This document shows positions 1 through 10,518 of a stretch of 64,000 nucleotides of DNA, piece by piece. The stretch lies in contig JAJRUZ010000042.1 in the NCBI GenBank assembly GCA_024277525.1, positions 124,001 to 188,000 of the forward strand, given 5' to 3'. Within the stretch, counting starts at the first letter, position 1. Each line of letters begins with the position of its first letter. The DNA comes from Caldifarciminota bacterium (GTDB lineage: Bacteria; Hydrothermota; Hydrothermia; Hydrothermales; JAJRUZ01). A model generated the notes under the pieces. The model was not told the DNA's origin. It searched no databases and was given only the letters and a program-made list of their open reading frames with translations. The position numbers were made by a program, and so were the translations under genes.

Positions 1-2
1 AT

Positions 3-2942
3 ACTGATACAGTTGCTATTTTCAACTTTGACCAAGATACATTTCAATTTTCTGTATTAGATCTTGATCCGGGGTATGATAGGAATTACTATTATAAAGC
101 AATTGTTACTTCAAATCTTACGGGTAGTTTTGTATGGTTAGAGACATATCCTTATCCCGTAGATTGGTCAACACCCCCGTTGGGCTGTTACGACCTTCCT
201 TCTTATCCTCCAAATCCGTCCAATTTTTCTGCATCCAATATACCTGACGATGACGGGAATTGTATAAAACTTAGCTGGAGTCAAGTGACAAGCGCAGATG
301 GTTATTATATTTACCGTAAGGCAGAATATGAGCCGGAGTTCAGATTTATCTGGAAAGCTTCATCTCTTGAGGACCATTTTATTGATGATAATGTTGCAAA
401 TGGTGTGTCATATGCTTATCAAATTCGTTCCTATGTGTGGGACCCTATAAAAGATGAAATACGTGCTTCTACAGGAGTGGTGGCTTCAGCAATAAGTTCT
501 GATGAGAAAGCTCCTCCATTGGTTCAGAATGTGAATACCTATACAGAAACAGATACTCAATATACAAGGTTCTGGATAAAATGGGACCATGTCCCTTATA
601 CGCAAGAGAGGAATCTTGCAGGATATGAAGTTTGTCCTGAATTTAAATCTCCTACTGCTACTGCTCTGAGTTTAATCACTTTGGGAACAGATACCCTTGT
701 CGGAACATTAAGAAGGTCTCAACTGATAGACCGTCCCCACAATCCCGCTTTAATAGAAAGGAATTTTTATTTAATAGAATTCCCGACTCCTTTATTCTCC
801 ACCTGGATGAGACTCAAAGGTGCTTTATTGGCAGGTGGTGTTAGGGCAGTAGATAGGTCAGAAAACATAGGTCCTTGGTCAGGCACTTTTTATCTTAAAT
901 ACGGAGCGACAAATCCAAACTGGAACAAAGGTTGGTTCTATGCTTATATTCCCGGTCCCGGCTTAACAGATATTTTGCCGAATAATACGAAAAGAGTTTA
1001 TATTGATCAAAACAATAATATCCATGTTTTTTATTCATACAAAGGAATTGTTTGGCATTCTTTTCTTCCAGAAGGTGCAACGGAGTGGGTAAGGGAAAAA
1101 GTCGTGGACGGTGAAGACCCGGCTGCTGTTGTAATACAAAATACAGTTTACATAATATATACCCAAAAAGGAAAAGAGGGCTTTTTAAATATAAGGGTAT
1201 ATAACATTAATTCAAACGGAGCTTTAATTTTCCCTCCTATAGCCACTGCAAGATTCAAAATAACAAGCACATTAACAACACAGGTTGTTCCTGCTATTTA
1301 TCCTACCGAGTATCCTGTTACCTTCGGTCCCGGTGCACCCTCATTTGCAATAAAAAGAGATACAGGATATGCGGTGCTTACACGAGCATACGGAGAAAGA
1401 CAAGGAGAAACAATCACTTTAAAAGGAACCCATCTTATTTTCGCAAAAATACCTCTTCTCTCACCCGAAAACACAATATTTGAACAGATAGATTATCAGC
1501 CGTTTATGATTGCAGAACCGAGTTTTTCCGGTGAATTTCCCGATAGCTTTAAATCCATTTTCCGTTCCCCTACTGTTACAGTTGACAGACTTAATGGTGT
1601 TCACATTGTTTGGGATAAACCTGCATTTCTGGAATTCGGTGGACCAATTCGTCCAGCAGTTGTTATTTTTTCACCTCTTGCATATTACAGATTTTCCTTT
1701 GACACGGTGAGAGCACAGATAATTGACAATGAAGCATATAATCCTTACCTGAGATACGAGGCAGGAAAAATTCATCTTGTATACGCAAGAAGAAATGCAA
1801 ATTATGAATTAATTTACAGAACACTCGGAATTACATATGAATATATTCCTACAATTGAAAGATTCCCTCCGCCACCGGGTGAACTCATTCCGAGATATAC
1901 AGAATGGTCAGAACCTGTTATTATTGACACATCCGGTTATTTCTTGGATAATCCCTTTTATGAAAAAGGCAAAATTATTTATAATAAATTCACCGCATCC
2001 AACGCATGGGTATGGAATGATGATACTCTAAAAAAGGTCGTATTTTCAGAAATTTATGATGTAACAAGGGATTTAAGAGGCGTTTTCACAGACATAAGAA
2101 AAATTACAAAATCTGAACCTGTAAGCTCTATAAATCCACAGTTTGCTCTCAGAAGGACACGGAGGATAAATTATTTCAATTATATGTGGTCTGCATATTT
2201 GATTACTCACTCGGGTCTTTTTTACAGAGCAGATACGAATTATGCAAATAGGATAGTCCAGGTGGCAGAGATACTCGGAAATGAAACTCCATCAACCTAT
2301 ACACTTCAAAGAGAAGGATATCTCATCTTCGGTGACTCCCTCTATCAAAGAGCAGATTATGACACGAATGCTCTTATTTACTTCATACCCGATATTCAGA
2401 GTTTTTCTCAATTATGGGTAATTTTTAAAATTTACAACGGTCTTGAGGAAGATGTTAAATTAAAGTTTTATGTTGATAAAGAATGCAGGGGAGAAAAATG
2501 GATAAGTAGCGGTGAATACCTTGAATTTACAACACCGATTCCTTCTGCATCTTTAAGGGACAGTTCAATATTCTTAAAAGTAGAATGTGAGAAAGGACCT
2601 TTTGCAATACTTTCAGGATTCGCAATTTTAGGCAAAACCGGTAGAAGAAGATGTGAAGGACCGCAGAGTTCATCTGTACAAACAGAAAATATAAAATTTG
2701 GGATTCTCTCGCCAACACTTGTAAATAATCGAAAAATAAAATTTGCGGTTGATTTTGACCAGAACATAAACTTGGATATCTATGATATCACAGGAAGAAA
2801 AATCATAAATCTTTTCTCAGGGTTAAAGGAAAAGGGAATTTACGAGCTACCCGTTCCTTCAGAATTCTCAAAAGGTGTATATTTTATTATTCTGAAGGGA
2901 AAATATAAGGAAGAAAAGAAGAAAATCGTCTTGGTAAAATAG
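3..2942 (+). CDS. Secreted surface protein with FN3-like domains and C-terminal sorting-like domain (5' partial)
   Basis: Frame stays open from base 3 (TDTVAIFNFDQDTFQF...) into the 180 ORF, so TTG at 180 is not the true start; FN3-like segments; C-term NLDIYDITGRKIINLFSG..KGVYFIILKGKYKEEKKKIVLVK. Confidence 0.8.
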   Translation, partial: TDTVAIFNFDQDTFQFSVLDLDPGYDRNYYYKAIVTSNLTGSFVWLETYPYPVDWSTPPLGCYDLPSYPPNPSNFSASNIPDDDGNCIKLSWSQVTSADGYYIYRKAEYEPEFRFIWKASSLEDHFIDDNVANGVSYAYQIRSYVWDPIKDEIRASTGVVASAISSDEKAPPLVQNVNTYTETDTQYTRFWIKWDHVPYTQERNLAGYEVCPEFKSPTATALSLITLGTDTLVGTLRRSQLIDRPHNPALIERNFYLIEFPTPLFSTWMRLKGALLAGGVRAVDRSENIGPWSGTFYLKYGATNPNWNKGWFYAYIPGPGLTDILPNNTKRVYIDQNNNIHVFYSYKGIVWHSFLPEGATEWVREKVVDGEDPAAVVIQNTVYIIYTQKGKEGFLNIRVYNINSNGALIFPPIATARFKITSTLTTQVVPAIYPTEYPVTFGPGAPSFAIKRDTGYAVLTRAYGERQGETITLKGTHLIFAKIPLLSPENTIFEQIDYQPFMIAEPSFSGEFPDSFKSIFRSPTVTVDRLNGVHIVWDKPAFLEFGGPIRPAVVIFSPLAYYRFSFDTVRAQIIDNEAYNPYLRYEAGKIHLVYARRNANYELIYRTLGITYEYIPTIERFPPPPGELIPRYTEWSEPVIIDTSGYFLDNPFYEKGKIIYNKFTASNAWVWNDDTLKKVVFSEIYDVTRDLRGVFTDIRKITKSEPVSSINPQFALRRTRRINYFNYMWSAYLITHSGLFYRADTNYANRIVQVAEILGNETPSTYTLQREGYLIFGDSLYQRADYDTNALIYFIPDIQSFSQLWVIFKIYNGLEEDVKLKFYVDKECRGEKWISSGEYLEFTTPIPSASLRDSSIFLKVECEKGPFAILSGFAILGKTGRRRCEGPQSSSVQTENIKFGILSPTLVNNRKIKFAVDFDQNINLDIYDITGRKIINLFSGLKEKGIYELPVPSEFSKGVYFIILKGKYKEEKKKIVLVK

Positions 2943-3012
2943 GAAAAACACTTTAAAAAACTACGGTTCAACCCTTTTAAGGGGGGTAAATCATTTAAAA
3001 TCATAAAAATTT

Positions 3013-3321
3013 TAACCCATGTTTGCCATTTAAATTAGAAAGTTGTTGGGAGACAATAACTTCATTTTTTAGTTTGTCCCCACTTCTTTTGCCTTCGGAA
3101 TTTCCACACCAAATATCTTAAAAATTAGGAGACTTTGGGTTTATGTTTAATTATACAAGAATTTTATAAAAATTTCAAGTATTTATTCTAAAAAATTGTC
3201 CCCACAAAAATTTAAGAATCAAAAGCCATGAAAAAAGAAAATTGTTGAAAATCAAGGACTTTAAAAATTGAAGAACCAAAAATCTACAAATTTTCATTCA
3301 AAAAATGGCAAACACGGGTTA
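3013..3321. repeat. Gene-free interval bounded by a 19-bp inverted repeat (MITE-like candidate)
   Basis: TAACCCATGTTTGCCATTT at 3013-3031; reverse complement of 3303-3321 is TAACCCGTGTTTGCCATTT (1 mismatch). Confidence 0.5.
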
Positions 3322-3365
3322 TGAATAATATGAATAGAATAAATATATTCATTTTAACCCTCCGT

Positions 3366-5159
3366 TCACAAAAATTTTAAGAATAAAACAAATATAAAAG
3401 CAAATATAATAAAAAGATAAAAAGATACCTTCCTGGTAAAAAGAAATGAGACTGTTTTTCCGGAGTAAAACAAAAATTTTCCTGTCCCTTCCACAAGAAT
3501 AAAATCAATTAAACCCCTGTCAAATATTCTGGATATGTATTCAGAAGCATATCTCAATATCCCGAATAAAAACTTTGATACAAAATCATCATAGTAAAAT
3601 CCCCTTCTGAAAAAGTCCACTAATTTGTAATAACTCCCTGCAAGAGGAGGGGTCTCTTTTGTATATCTCTCAATTGAAATATATAAAGCCAATCCCATTA
3701 AAAATAAAGGGAAAAAGGCAAAAATAAAAGGAACCTCAAAATGAACCTTGAGGGAAAATATTTTAAAGTAAAAATTTTCAAAAACAGGGAGTCCTGTTAT
3801 AATTACAAATATTATCAGAATTAAAAGGGATATGTTCTGATATAAGGAATTTTTTGAGTATTTTTTCTTTAAAGGTTCTCCTTCAAAACAAAGGGAATAA
3901 CCCCGCATTATGTAAAATGAAGTCAGAAATACACCTATGGATGCAAGATAGAAAAAGGAAATCTTTTTAAAGGAAGCACTTATTATAAGTTCTTTACTTA
4001 TAAATCCTCCTGTCAGAGGGAATCCTGCAAGGGCAAGGGAGCCGATCAAAAAAGAAAAAGCCGTAAAAACAGATACCTTTCTCATTCCCCTTGTTTCAAA
4101 AATGTTTATTTTTTTGTGAATCATGTGCATTACATTTCCAGAGGAAAGAAATAAAAGTGCTTTAAAGAAAGCATGGGTTAAAAGATGCAAAAAGGCAAGA
4201 AGGGGATATCCTGTCCCGACCGCAAAAAACATGTAACCTATTTGTGAAATTGTGGAATAGGCAAGTATTTTTTTTAAGTCCCTTTCAAAACTCGCAACCA
4301 GTCCCGAAAGAAGTAAGGTAAGTGTTCCTATGAATAACACAAGATTTAAAACAAAGGGGTAAACCTCAAAAAGGGGATAAATTTTTATCAATAACCATAC
4401 TCCCGCGGTTACCATTGTTGCAGCATGAATTAAAGCAGAAACAGGGGTCGGACCTTCCATTGCATCAGGAAGCCATATATAAAAGGGAAATTGAGCGGAT
4501 TTTCCAGTTCCTGCAATTAAAGCAAATATAAGAAGGGGTAAAACCAAAATATCCGTCTTCGGTCTTAATGCACTTATTTCAAATGTTCCGAAAATTTTAT
4601 AATAAAAAAGTAAAAACAGAATAAAACCGAAATCAGCAAATCTTGTAATAAAGAATGCCTTTGTTCCCGCATTTTTTGCCTCTTCCCTCCATGTTTCATA
4701 AGAAATTAATAAATAAGAACACAAACCCACCCCCTCCCATCCCAGGAACATCAAAAGAAAATTTCCGGAATAAACAATAATTAACATAAAAAATACAAAA
4801 AGATTTAAAAAAGCAAAATACCTGTAAGGAGAATCATCCTTTTCCATATACCCGATTGAATAAAAATGAATTAAAGATGAAACAAATGTTACCATCATTC
4901 CCATTAATATGTTTATTTTTTCAATAATAAAAGAGAAATTGACATTGAAATCCGTAAATGTGATAAAAGGTAAATAAACTATTTCACCTTCTGTTTCAAA
5001 TAGTTTTAAATGAATCAAAAACGGAATAAATATAAAAAAAGTGGCAATGATTCCTGATGTTTTTGAATTTTTAAAACCCACAATTCCCTGTAAAATTGAG
5101 CCTATGAGCGGGAAGAGTATTAAAATAAAGAATAAAAATTTATATGTTGTAATCATCAC
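3366..5159 (-). CDS. nuoL: NADH-quinone oxidoreductase subunit L
   Basis: 597 aa multi-TM; MLFLGWEGVGLCSYLLISYE, LPDAMEGPTPVSALIHAATMVTAGVWLL, follows nuoIJK. Confidence 0.95.
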   Translation of the reverse strand: MMITTYKFLFFILILFPLIGSILQGIVGFKNSKTSGIIATFFIFIPFLIHLKLFETEGEIVYLPFITFTDFNVNFSFIIEKINILMGMMVTFVSSLIHFYSIGYMEKDDSPYRYFAFLNLFVFFMLIIVYSGNFLLMFLGWEGVGLCSYLLISYETWREEAKNAGTKAFFITRFADFGFILFLLFYYKIFGTFEISALRPKTDILVLPLLIFALIAGTGKSAQFPFYIWLPDAMEGPTPVSALIHAATMVTAGVWLLIKIYPLFEVYPFVLNLVLFIGTLTLLLSGLVASFERDLKKILAYSTISQIGYMFFAVGTGYPLLAFLHLLTHAFFKALLFLSSGNVMHMIHKKINIFETRGMRKVSVFTAFSFLIGSLALAGFPLTGGFISKELIISASFKKISFFYLASIGVFLTSFYIMRGYSLCFEGEPLKKKYSKNSLYQNISLLILIIFVIITGLPVFENFYFKIFSLKVHFEVPFIFAFFPLFLMGLALYISIERYTKETPPLAGSYYKLVDFFRRGFYYDDFVSKFLFGILRYASEYISRIFDRGLIDFILVEGTGKFLFYSGKTVSFLFTRKVSFYLFIIFAFIFVLFLKFL

Positions 5160-5433
5160 TTTCCCTCTGTTTTACGAGATTCAACAGGACCGAAAGTCCT
5201 ATTGCGGTTTCCGCTGCCACGATAGCAAGAAGATAAAGGAAAAAAATTCCGGTATCAATATTTTCATTGTTTAAATTCATCGCAAAAATTAAAAGAAGTG
5301 AGTTAAATGATATTTCAACAGATATTAAAAAATAAACAAAACTCTTTTTTGTGATAATTATTAAAATTGAAATGAAAAAAGTGAGAAAGAGTGATATAAT
5401 TTCAATACTCATCTTTGACCAAAAGGAAAGCAC
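5140..5433 (-). CDS. nuoK: NADH-quinone oxidoreductase subunit K (start may be Met at 5412)
   Basis: ~90 aa, 3 TM, SVEISFNSLLLIF..VAAETAIGLSVLL, between nuoJ and nuoL. Confidence 0.9.
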   Translation of the reverse strand: MLSFWSKMSIEIISLFLTFFISILIIITKKSFVYFLISVEISFNSLLLIFAMNLNNENIDTGIFFLYLLAIVAAETAIGLSVLLNLVKQRESDDYNI

Positions 5434-5854
5434 CTATGATTGCAACCAGAAGTATAATTGAAACAAGTTCAAATCCCAAAAAATCTTTTATTAAAGCATG
5501 AGAGAGAAGATTTAAATCAATTTCGGTAGGCTTTCGGAACCTAAACAATTTTGAAAAATTGACCGAAATAAAAATAAAGATATAGATTAAAAAAAATGAA
5601 AGAAATAATTTCATCTTGCTTTCTTTTTTACTTTCTTTTATTCTTAAAAGCGGTAAGAGAAATAAAAATAAGACAAGTATTGCCCCTACATAGAGAAACA
5701 GAACAAGGAGTCCGAAAAAGGGATTTTTGATGTAAAAATAGAGAATCCCTGTTATAAAAAGGTTCAGAAAAAAGAAAAAAAGGGCTTTGGATATTTTGTT
5801 TGATATTAAAATAAAAATAGCGGTGAGGGGTAAAAGTAAAAATAAAAATTTCAT
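5402..5854 (-). CDS. nuoJ: NADH-quinone oxidoreductase subunit J
   Basis: Multi-TM ~150 aa; NPFFGLLVLFLYVGAILVLFLFLLPLL motif; gene order. Confidence 0.88.
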   Translation of the reverse strand: MKFLFLLLPLTAIFILISNKISKALFFFFLNLFITGILYFYIKNPFFGLLVLFLYVGAILVLFLFLLPLLRIKESKKESKMKLFLSFFLIYIFIFISVNFSKLFRFRKPTEIDLNLLSHALIKDFLGFELVSIILLVAIIGAFLLVKDEY

Positions 5855-6354
5855 TTTTGAGGTGTTTCTTGTTTCGGAATAACGGTGGCGGGTCCTTTCG
5901 GGTCACCTTTTCTGTAAAAACCGAGCCATGCTTTTTTTGAAGGAGTACCCGAGGGGTCCAAAAGTTCCTCTTTTCTCAAAATCAGTTCCCTTCTTGTGAA
6001 TCCTGCAAGTTCAAAATATTTATCCATTACAAGTGCTTCGGTAGGACATGCTTCAACACAAAAACCGCATAAAATACATCTTCCGTAGTCAATCTCATAA
6101 ATTTTAGCATATCTCTCTGTATGAGAATGAGGATTTTCAGGGTCATTCTCTTCTGCCTCTATATAAATTGCATCAGTAGGACATACGTCTGCACATAGCA
6201 TACATCCGACGCATCTTTCAAGCCCGTTCTCCCATCTCTGTAAACGGTGTCTCCATCTCGTTCTGTAAAACATTTTTTTTCTTTCCTCGGGATATTGGAT
6301 TGTTAATTTCTTTTTAAAAAAATGTTTCAGAGTGATAAAAAGGGGTTTTATCAT
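5851..6354 (-). CDS. nuoI: NADH-quinone oxidoreductase subunit I (2x[4Fe-4S])
   Basis: CVGCMLCADVCPTDAI and CILCGFCVEACPTEAL. Confidence 0.95.
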   Translation of the reverse strand: MIKPLFITLKHFFKKKLTIQYPEERKKMFYRTRWRHRLQRWENGLERCVGCMLCADVCPTDAIYIEAEENDPENPHSHTERYAKIYEIDYGRCILCGFCVEACPTEALVMDKYFELAGFTRRELILRKEELLDPSGTPSKKAWLGFYRKGDPKGPATVIPKQETPQK

Positions 6355-6581
6355 CAGTTAAGAATTATTCCTTTTAAAAGGTTATATTCAAAAAGATAAT
6401 TCTCTTTTATAATGAGTGTTTCATTTTCGGTAAATAAAAATTTACTCTTTTTTCTTCCTTTTTTATTTTTTATTTTTTTTATGGCTTTTGGTTTAAAAAA
6501 TAAAATTTTGTCCGGTATCTTTACAGGAAGTGTTATATAAAAAAGAAGAAATAATGTTTTAAGGATTTTACCGGTATACAA
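6354..6581 (-). CDS. Hypothetical small basic protein between C25 peptidase and nuoI
   Basis: 75 aa ORF overlapping both neighbours in the same strand run. Confidence 0.45.
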   Translation of the reverse strand: MYTGKILKTLFLLFYITLPVKIPDKILFFKPKAIKKIKNKKGRKKSKFLFTENETLIIKENYLFEYNLLKGIILN

Positions 6582-9500
6582 TTAATTTCCCCCTTTTTTT
6601 AATCTTTTTACCGTTTGCAGGGTCCTTGACTTCAAGTAAATAAATATAGAGTCCGTTTGCAATGTCTCTTTTTATTCTCCATTTAAGGGAATTAAAACCC
6701 GCGGAAAACATCTGATAGGGTGATTCAAAAACCGGTATTCCTCTCATAGTATATATTTTAAGCTTGCAGAGGGCTTTTTTTGAAATTTCGAACCCGAGAA
6801 AGAAAAAAGATGAGGCAGGATTCGGATAAGGTATTACTTTTCTTACAAAAAGTGACTCTGCGAATGCTGTGACATAAAATTGTCTTAAAATTTTGCCCCT
6901 GTTATCAAACGGATCATAAGCAGAAAGACTTAAATTATGCTTACCCGAAGAGAGGTTCTTAAGTTTATAGTTAATATACCCTTTCTGAAAACTTCCCGGC
7001 TTATAATAAAATTTTTCATTTAAAGAAATTATCTCTTTCCCATCAATGGATAAAAGGATACTGCTATCTTTTGCAATATTTATTCCATTTTCGTCAAATA
7101 TTTCTATATAAAGGTTGAAATCAGGTGGAAGTGTGTCATTGTTTTTAAAAGGTTTTCCATTCACTGAGAGTTTAATTTCCGGTGCTTTGTAATCAACGAT
7201 TTGATTATCGGATAACTTTACCGGAAAGGAATCAATAAAGGCAAGTTCACCGAATCTGGTTGTGTTATAGGATATAACCCTTAAATAATCGGAATTTTTC
7301 TTCGGTAAAATAAATTTAAATTTTGAAACATTTGCATTATTATAACCTGCTCCCCTGAAAAGGGTTTTTCCCTTTCTATAAAGATAGTATCTGTAAGTTA
7401 TACCCCCGTGTTTAAAAACAAGGGTATCGATATAGGGTTCTGTTTCAATGTTTAAAAAAGAGACATCCGAGTTTTCTTTAAATTTTATCAAAAAAGAATC
7501 TATTGTTCGGAAAAATCTTAATGTGTCTCCGAAATATTTAAAATAAGAGTAAGAGAGGGTATCGGGTTTATAGGAGAAAATTCCCGTATTTTCCGGGAAT
7601 TTGTATAAAACAGTAGGGTCACCGAGATAGAGATATTTTTTACTCCCGAATCGTGCAAAATAGGCACATTCTCCGACAGAGTGAATTTTGAAATCTTTAA
7701 AACACTTAAAAAATTTTTGAATTACTGATTGATTTTCAAAAGCCTGGGTCAATGCTGCTGAGCCCAATCCCCCCGAGCCTGCTTTCATTATCCATTTTTC
7801 GCCTATTGCACCTTCCGGTCTATCAAAATTCATTGTTTTACAAGAGCCTAAGAGGATAAAATGGGGTCTGTTATTAACTTCCATCAAATCTATATCATCC
7901 GGTGTCAAGATTTCCTCATGAGCCAGTTGGTTCGGGTTTCCGTGCCCGAAGTAAAAAACAAATATAAAACCGTTTTCAAGAAGGGAGAGTAATGCCTTTG
8001 TTGCTGCAGGCTTTTTGCCTGCTTCACGGGGATAATCAAGCATGTAAAACCCCTGCTTGTCAACCGTATTAGGCAATTTTTTTAAAATCTCTGTCACCTG
8101 ATTTGTGTGCCCTGTTGCATCAAAACTTCCTCCACTTCCTGTTGTATCATCTGCTATACCCAGTACTTTATTTTTAAAATCATTTTTTTCAATACCTTTT
8201 TCATAATTTATTATTCTGTTCAGAAAACTCAGCATCTCTGCCGCGTTTTTTCCGGGTATTCTACCTATCACCATATCAGGATCAAACACACCTCCGTCAA
8301 ATTCCACAAAAAAATCGTCATAGGTAAAAGGAGGATGGTTAATATCCACTTCATATCCGTATTCATAAGGGGGTATATAATTTTTAACCCCTGATTTCAG
8401 AAAGTTTCTGAAATCGTATATTCCCTTACCCGCAAGCAACACATAATACGGAACAGGATCAAAATTTAAATAAGCAAATTTTAGGAAATTCCTTAAAGCA
8501 ACAGGATCCCTCACTCCGAAACCGAATTCCTCAAAAATATCTTCTATATTAATATAAATTATTTCGGGATCATTTATTTTTACGGTATCAATATAAAAAT
8601 TATTTTCCCTCCAATATATGTATCTTCTGAAAAGATTTCTGAAAGATTCGGGTCCTATTATCAAATAATCTGCTCCCTTTATCTCATTCAGAAATTTTCT
8701 GTTGAACTTTTGGATATAAGGATGAATGTATTTCTCTGCGTAAACAACCATAAAAGTATCCTGCTCGGGTTCAAGTGAAAAGACAATTGAATCAGAATTA
8801 AAATAAAAACCCTTTATTTCATAATATTCAAAGGGATTTTTGACTTTAAACAATTTGCCTCTTTTCGCAAATTCACCCCTCAGAAGGAAATTCTTCTTTT
8901 CATTTACATAAACATAAAAAATCAAACTGTCTTTAATATCAAAAAGAAGCGAATTGTATTTTACTTCAAAATAATCCAGATTAATCATTCCGTTAACATC
9001 AAGGGAAAATGAAGGTGAAGAATTTAATTTTTCTTTTATTTTTAATATCTCTTCAACCGGTTTTGATGTCGCAGGGTATGTTCTTTCAAAAATTATTTTA
9101 TTTGAAAGTAGGATTTTTAAATTTAAAGAGGTATTATTTTCCGGTTTTTTCCTTCTTATAAATACAAAGTTTATCCTTGCGGTGTCAGGCAAAGGATTAA
9201 AAAAATTGAGGTTATTTAATCTGAAAACAGTATCAAGTATCTGCTCTCCCACCCATTTTAATCCCGCCTTTGCAAGATTATAAAAATTCTTTTCGTGTCT
9301 TGTAACTTTTGTGCCTTTTGTTTCGTATTTATAATTTCCCGGTGTTCCGTCTATACTTTGAACAAAAATTCCTGAGTCACCTTCAAAAGATAAAAAATAT
9401 ACCGAATTTTCGGTGTATGGATGAAAATAAAAAGATATCTTTCCGTTTTCAATCCTGTATCCCTCCGCCTTAAATCCAACAAATAAAATTGTGTCTCTTT

Positions 9501-10335
9501 CATCAAAGATTCCCTTTTCTCCATTATCTATGAAAACGAAAGGAACTTTTTCCGGTTTTACATCAAAAGAATCGGGTGAGACAGGAAGTGCTTTTAATCT
9601 CGCATAAAGACATATCTTTGAAATATCAAGATTTTCAGGAGAAATATCAAGATTTTCTTTTATATCATCATAGGTAATATAATACACTCCGTTTTTAAAA
9701 ACAAAAATTTTCAGCCATAATCTTGTTTTGTCCCAGAAAGATGTATATGTTTCTTTCTTTTTATATTCAAGATTTGTTCTTTTAATCAAAAGTCTTTCGT
9801 ATAAGCCGGTGTTTGTTTTTCTTTCAGGAAAGATTCTGTAATTTTTCAAGTTTTTATTTTTTACTTTTACATTAATCAGAATCTTGTTAATGATTTCAAT
9901 TTCATTTTCTTTAATTTGAACAGGAAACAGAATAAGATACAATACATTTTTGAATCTCAAAAAGGAAGTTCCTTTTGGAATAATAATCTTTCCCGGAAAA
10001 GGAGTTTTATATTCTTTTTTGATTTCATAGAAAGAGAGACCGTCTTCTCTTATCTCAGGGATTCTTTTTATGTCATAAAACTTTGTGATTTTTCGTTTTT
10101 TAAGGATTTTATAATTAATTTCATATTCCGCATTCGGTTCTATTTCAATCGGAATTAAATATGAGGGAAGGTCTGGTAAGCCGGGGTCAAATTCCTTGAA
10201 TCTTTCTCCTTTAAAAAAAAGACAATTTGATAATGTTTCAACCTTTACATCGGGCTTAAATACGAAGGAAATTTCGTTTTCTGAATTTTTAAGTATTTGG
10301 AGATTTGTAAGTATTGAGAATAAGAAAAGAATCAT
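6568..10335 (-). CDS. C25 (gingipain-like) cysteine peptidase, PorU-like, with C-terminal sorting-like domain
   Basis: Catalytic His context FVFYFGHGNPNQ and Cys context FILLGSCKTMNFD; C-term VIPYPNPASSFFFLGFEISKKALCKLKIYTMRGIPVFES..NGLYIYLLEV. Confidence 0.85.
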   Translation of the reverse strand: MILFLFSILTNLQILKNSENEISFVFKPDVKVETLSNCLFFKGERFKEFDPGLPDLPSYLIPIEIEPNAEYEINYKILKKRKITKFYDIKRIPEIREDGLSFYEIKKEYKTPFPGKIIIPKGTSFLRFKNVLYLILFPVQIKENEIEIINKILINVKVKNKNLKNYRIFPERKTNTGLYERLLIKRTNLEYKKKETYTSFWDKTRLWLKIFVFKNGVYYITYDDIKENLDISPENLDISKICLYARLKALPVSPDSFDVKPEKVPFVFIDNGEKGIFDERDTILFVGFKAEGYRIENGKISFYFHPYTENSVYFLSFEGDSGIFVQSIDGTPGNYKYETKGTKVTRHEKNFYNLAKAGLKWVGEQILDTVFRLNNLNFFNPLPDTARINFVFIRRKKPENNTSLNLKILLSNKIIFERTYPATSKPVEEILKIKEKLNSSPSFSLDVNGMINLDYFEVKYNSLLFDIKDSLIFYVYVNEKKNFLLRGEFAKRGKLFKVKNPFEYYEIKGFYFNSDSIVFSLEPEQDTFMVVYAEKYIHPYIQKFNRKFLNEIKGADYLIIGPESFRNLFRRYIYWRENNFYIDTVKINDPEIIYINIEDIFEEFGFGVRDPVALRNFLKFAYLNFDPVPYYVLLAGKGIYDFRNFLKSGVKNYIPPYEYGYEVDINHPPFTYDDFFVEFDGGVFDPDMVIGRIPGKNAAEMLSFLNRIINYEKGIEKNDFKNKVLGIADDTTGSGGSFDATGHTNQVTEILKKLPNTVDKQGFYMLDYPREAGKKPAATKALLSLLENGFIFVFYFGHGNPNQLAHEEILTPDDIDLMEVNNRPHFILLGSCKTMNFDRPEGAIGEKWIMKAGSGGLGSAALTQAFENQSVIQKFFKCFKDFKIHSVGECAYFARFGSKKYLYLGDPTVLYKFPENTGIFSYKPDTLSYSYFKYFGDTLRFFRTIDSFLIKFKENSDVSFLNIETEPYIDTLVFKHGGITYRYYLYRKGKTLFRGAGYNNANVSKFKFILPKKNSDYLRVISYNTTRFGELAFIDSFPVKLSDNQIVDYKAPEIKLSVNGKPFKNNDTLPPDFNLYIEIFDENGINIAKDSSILLSIDGKEIISLNEKFYYKPGSFQKGYINYKLKNLSSGKHNLSLSAYDPFDNRGKILRQFYVTAFAESLFVRKVIPYPNPASSFFFLGFEISKKALCKLKIYTMRGIPVFESPYQMFSAGFNSLKWRIKRDIANGLYIYLLEVKDPANGKKIKKRGKLIVYR

Positions 10336-10505
10336 TCTTCAATGGGTTTTGCTTCTTCTGGGAGCAGGATCGGGATATCGTCTTCAATCGGGTATTTTAA
10401 TTTGCAATTTTTACAAATAAGTACATTTTCTTTCTCACGGTATTCAAGGTCTCCCTTGCATTTTGGACAGGCAATTATATCAAGAAGTTCTTTATCGAGT
10501 GCCAT
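10332..10505 (-). CDS. Trm112/UPF0434-like small zinc-ribbon protein (57 aa, absent from ORF track)
   Basis: Translated by hand: MALDKELLDIIACPKCKGDLEYREKENVLICKNCKLKYPIEDDIPILLPEEAKPIEE; ATGA overlap with the C25 gene. Confidence 0.88.
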   Translation of the reverse strand: MALDKELLDIIACPKCKGDLEYREKENVLICKNCKLKYPIEDDIPILLPEEAKPIEE

Positions 10506-10518
10506 TATATTTTAAAAA

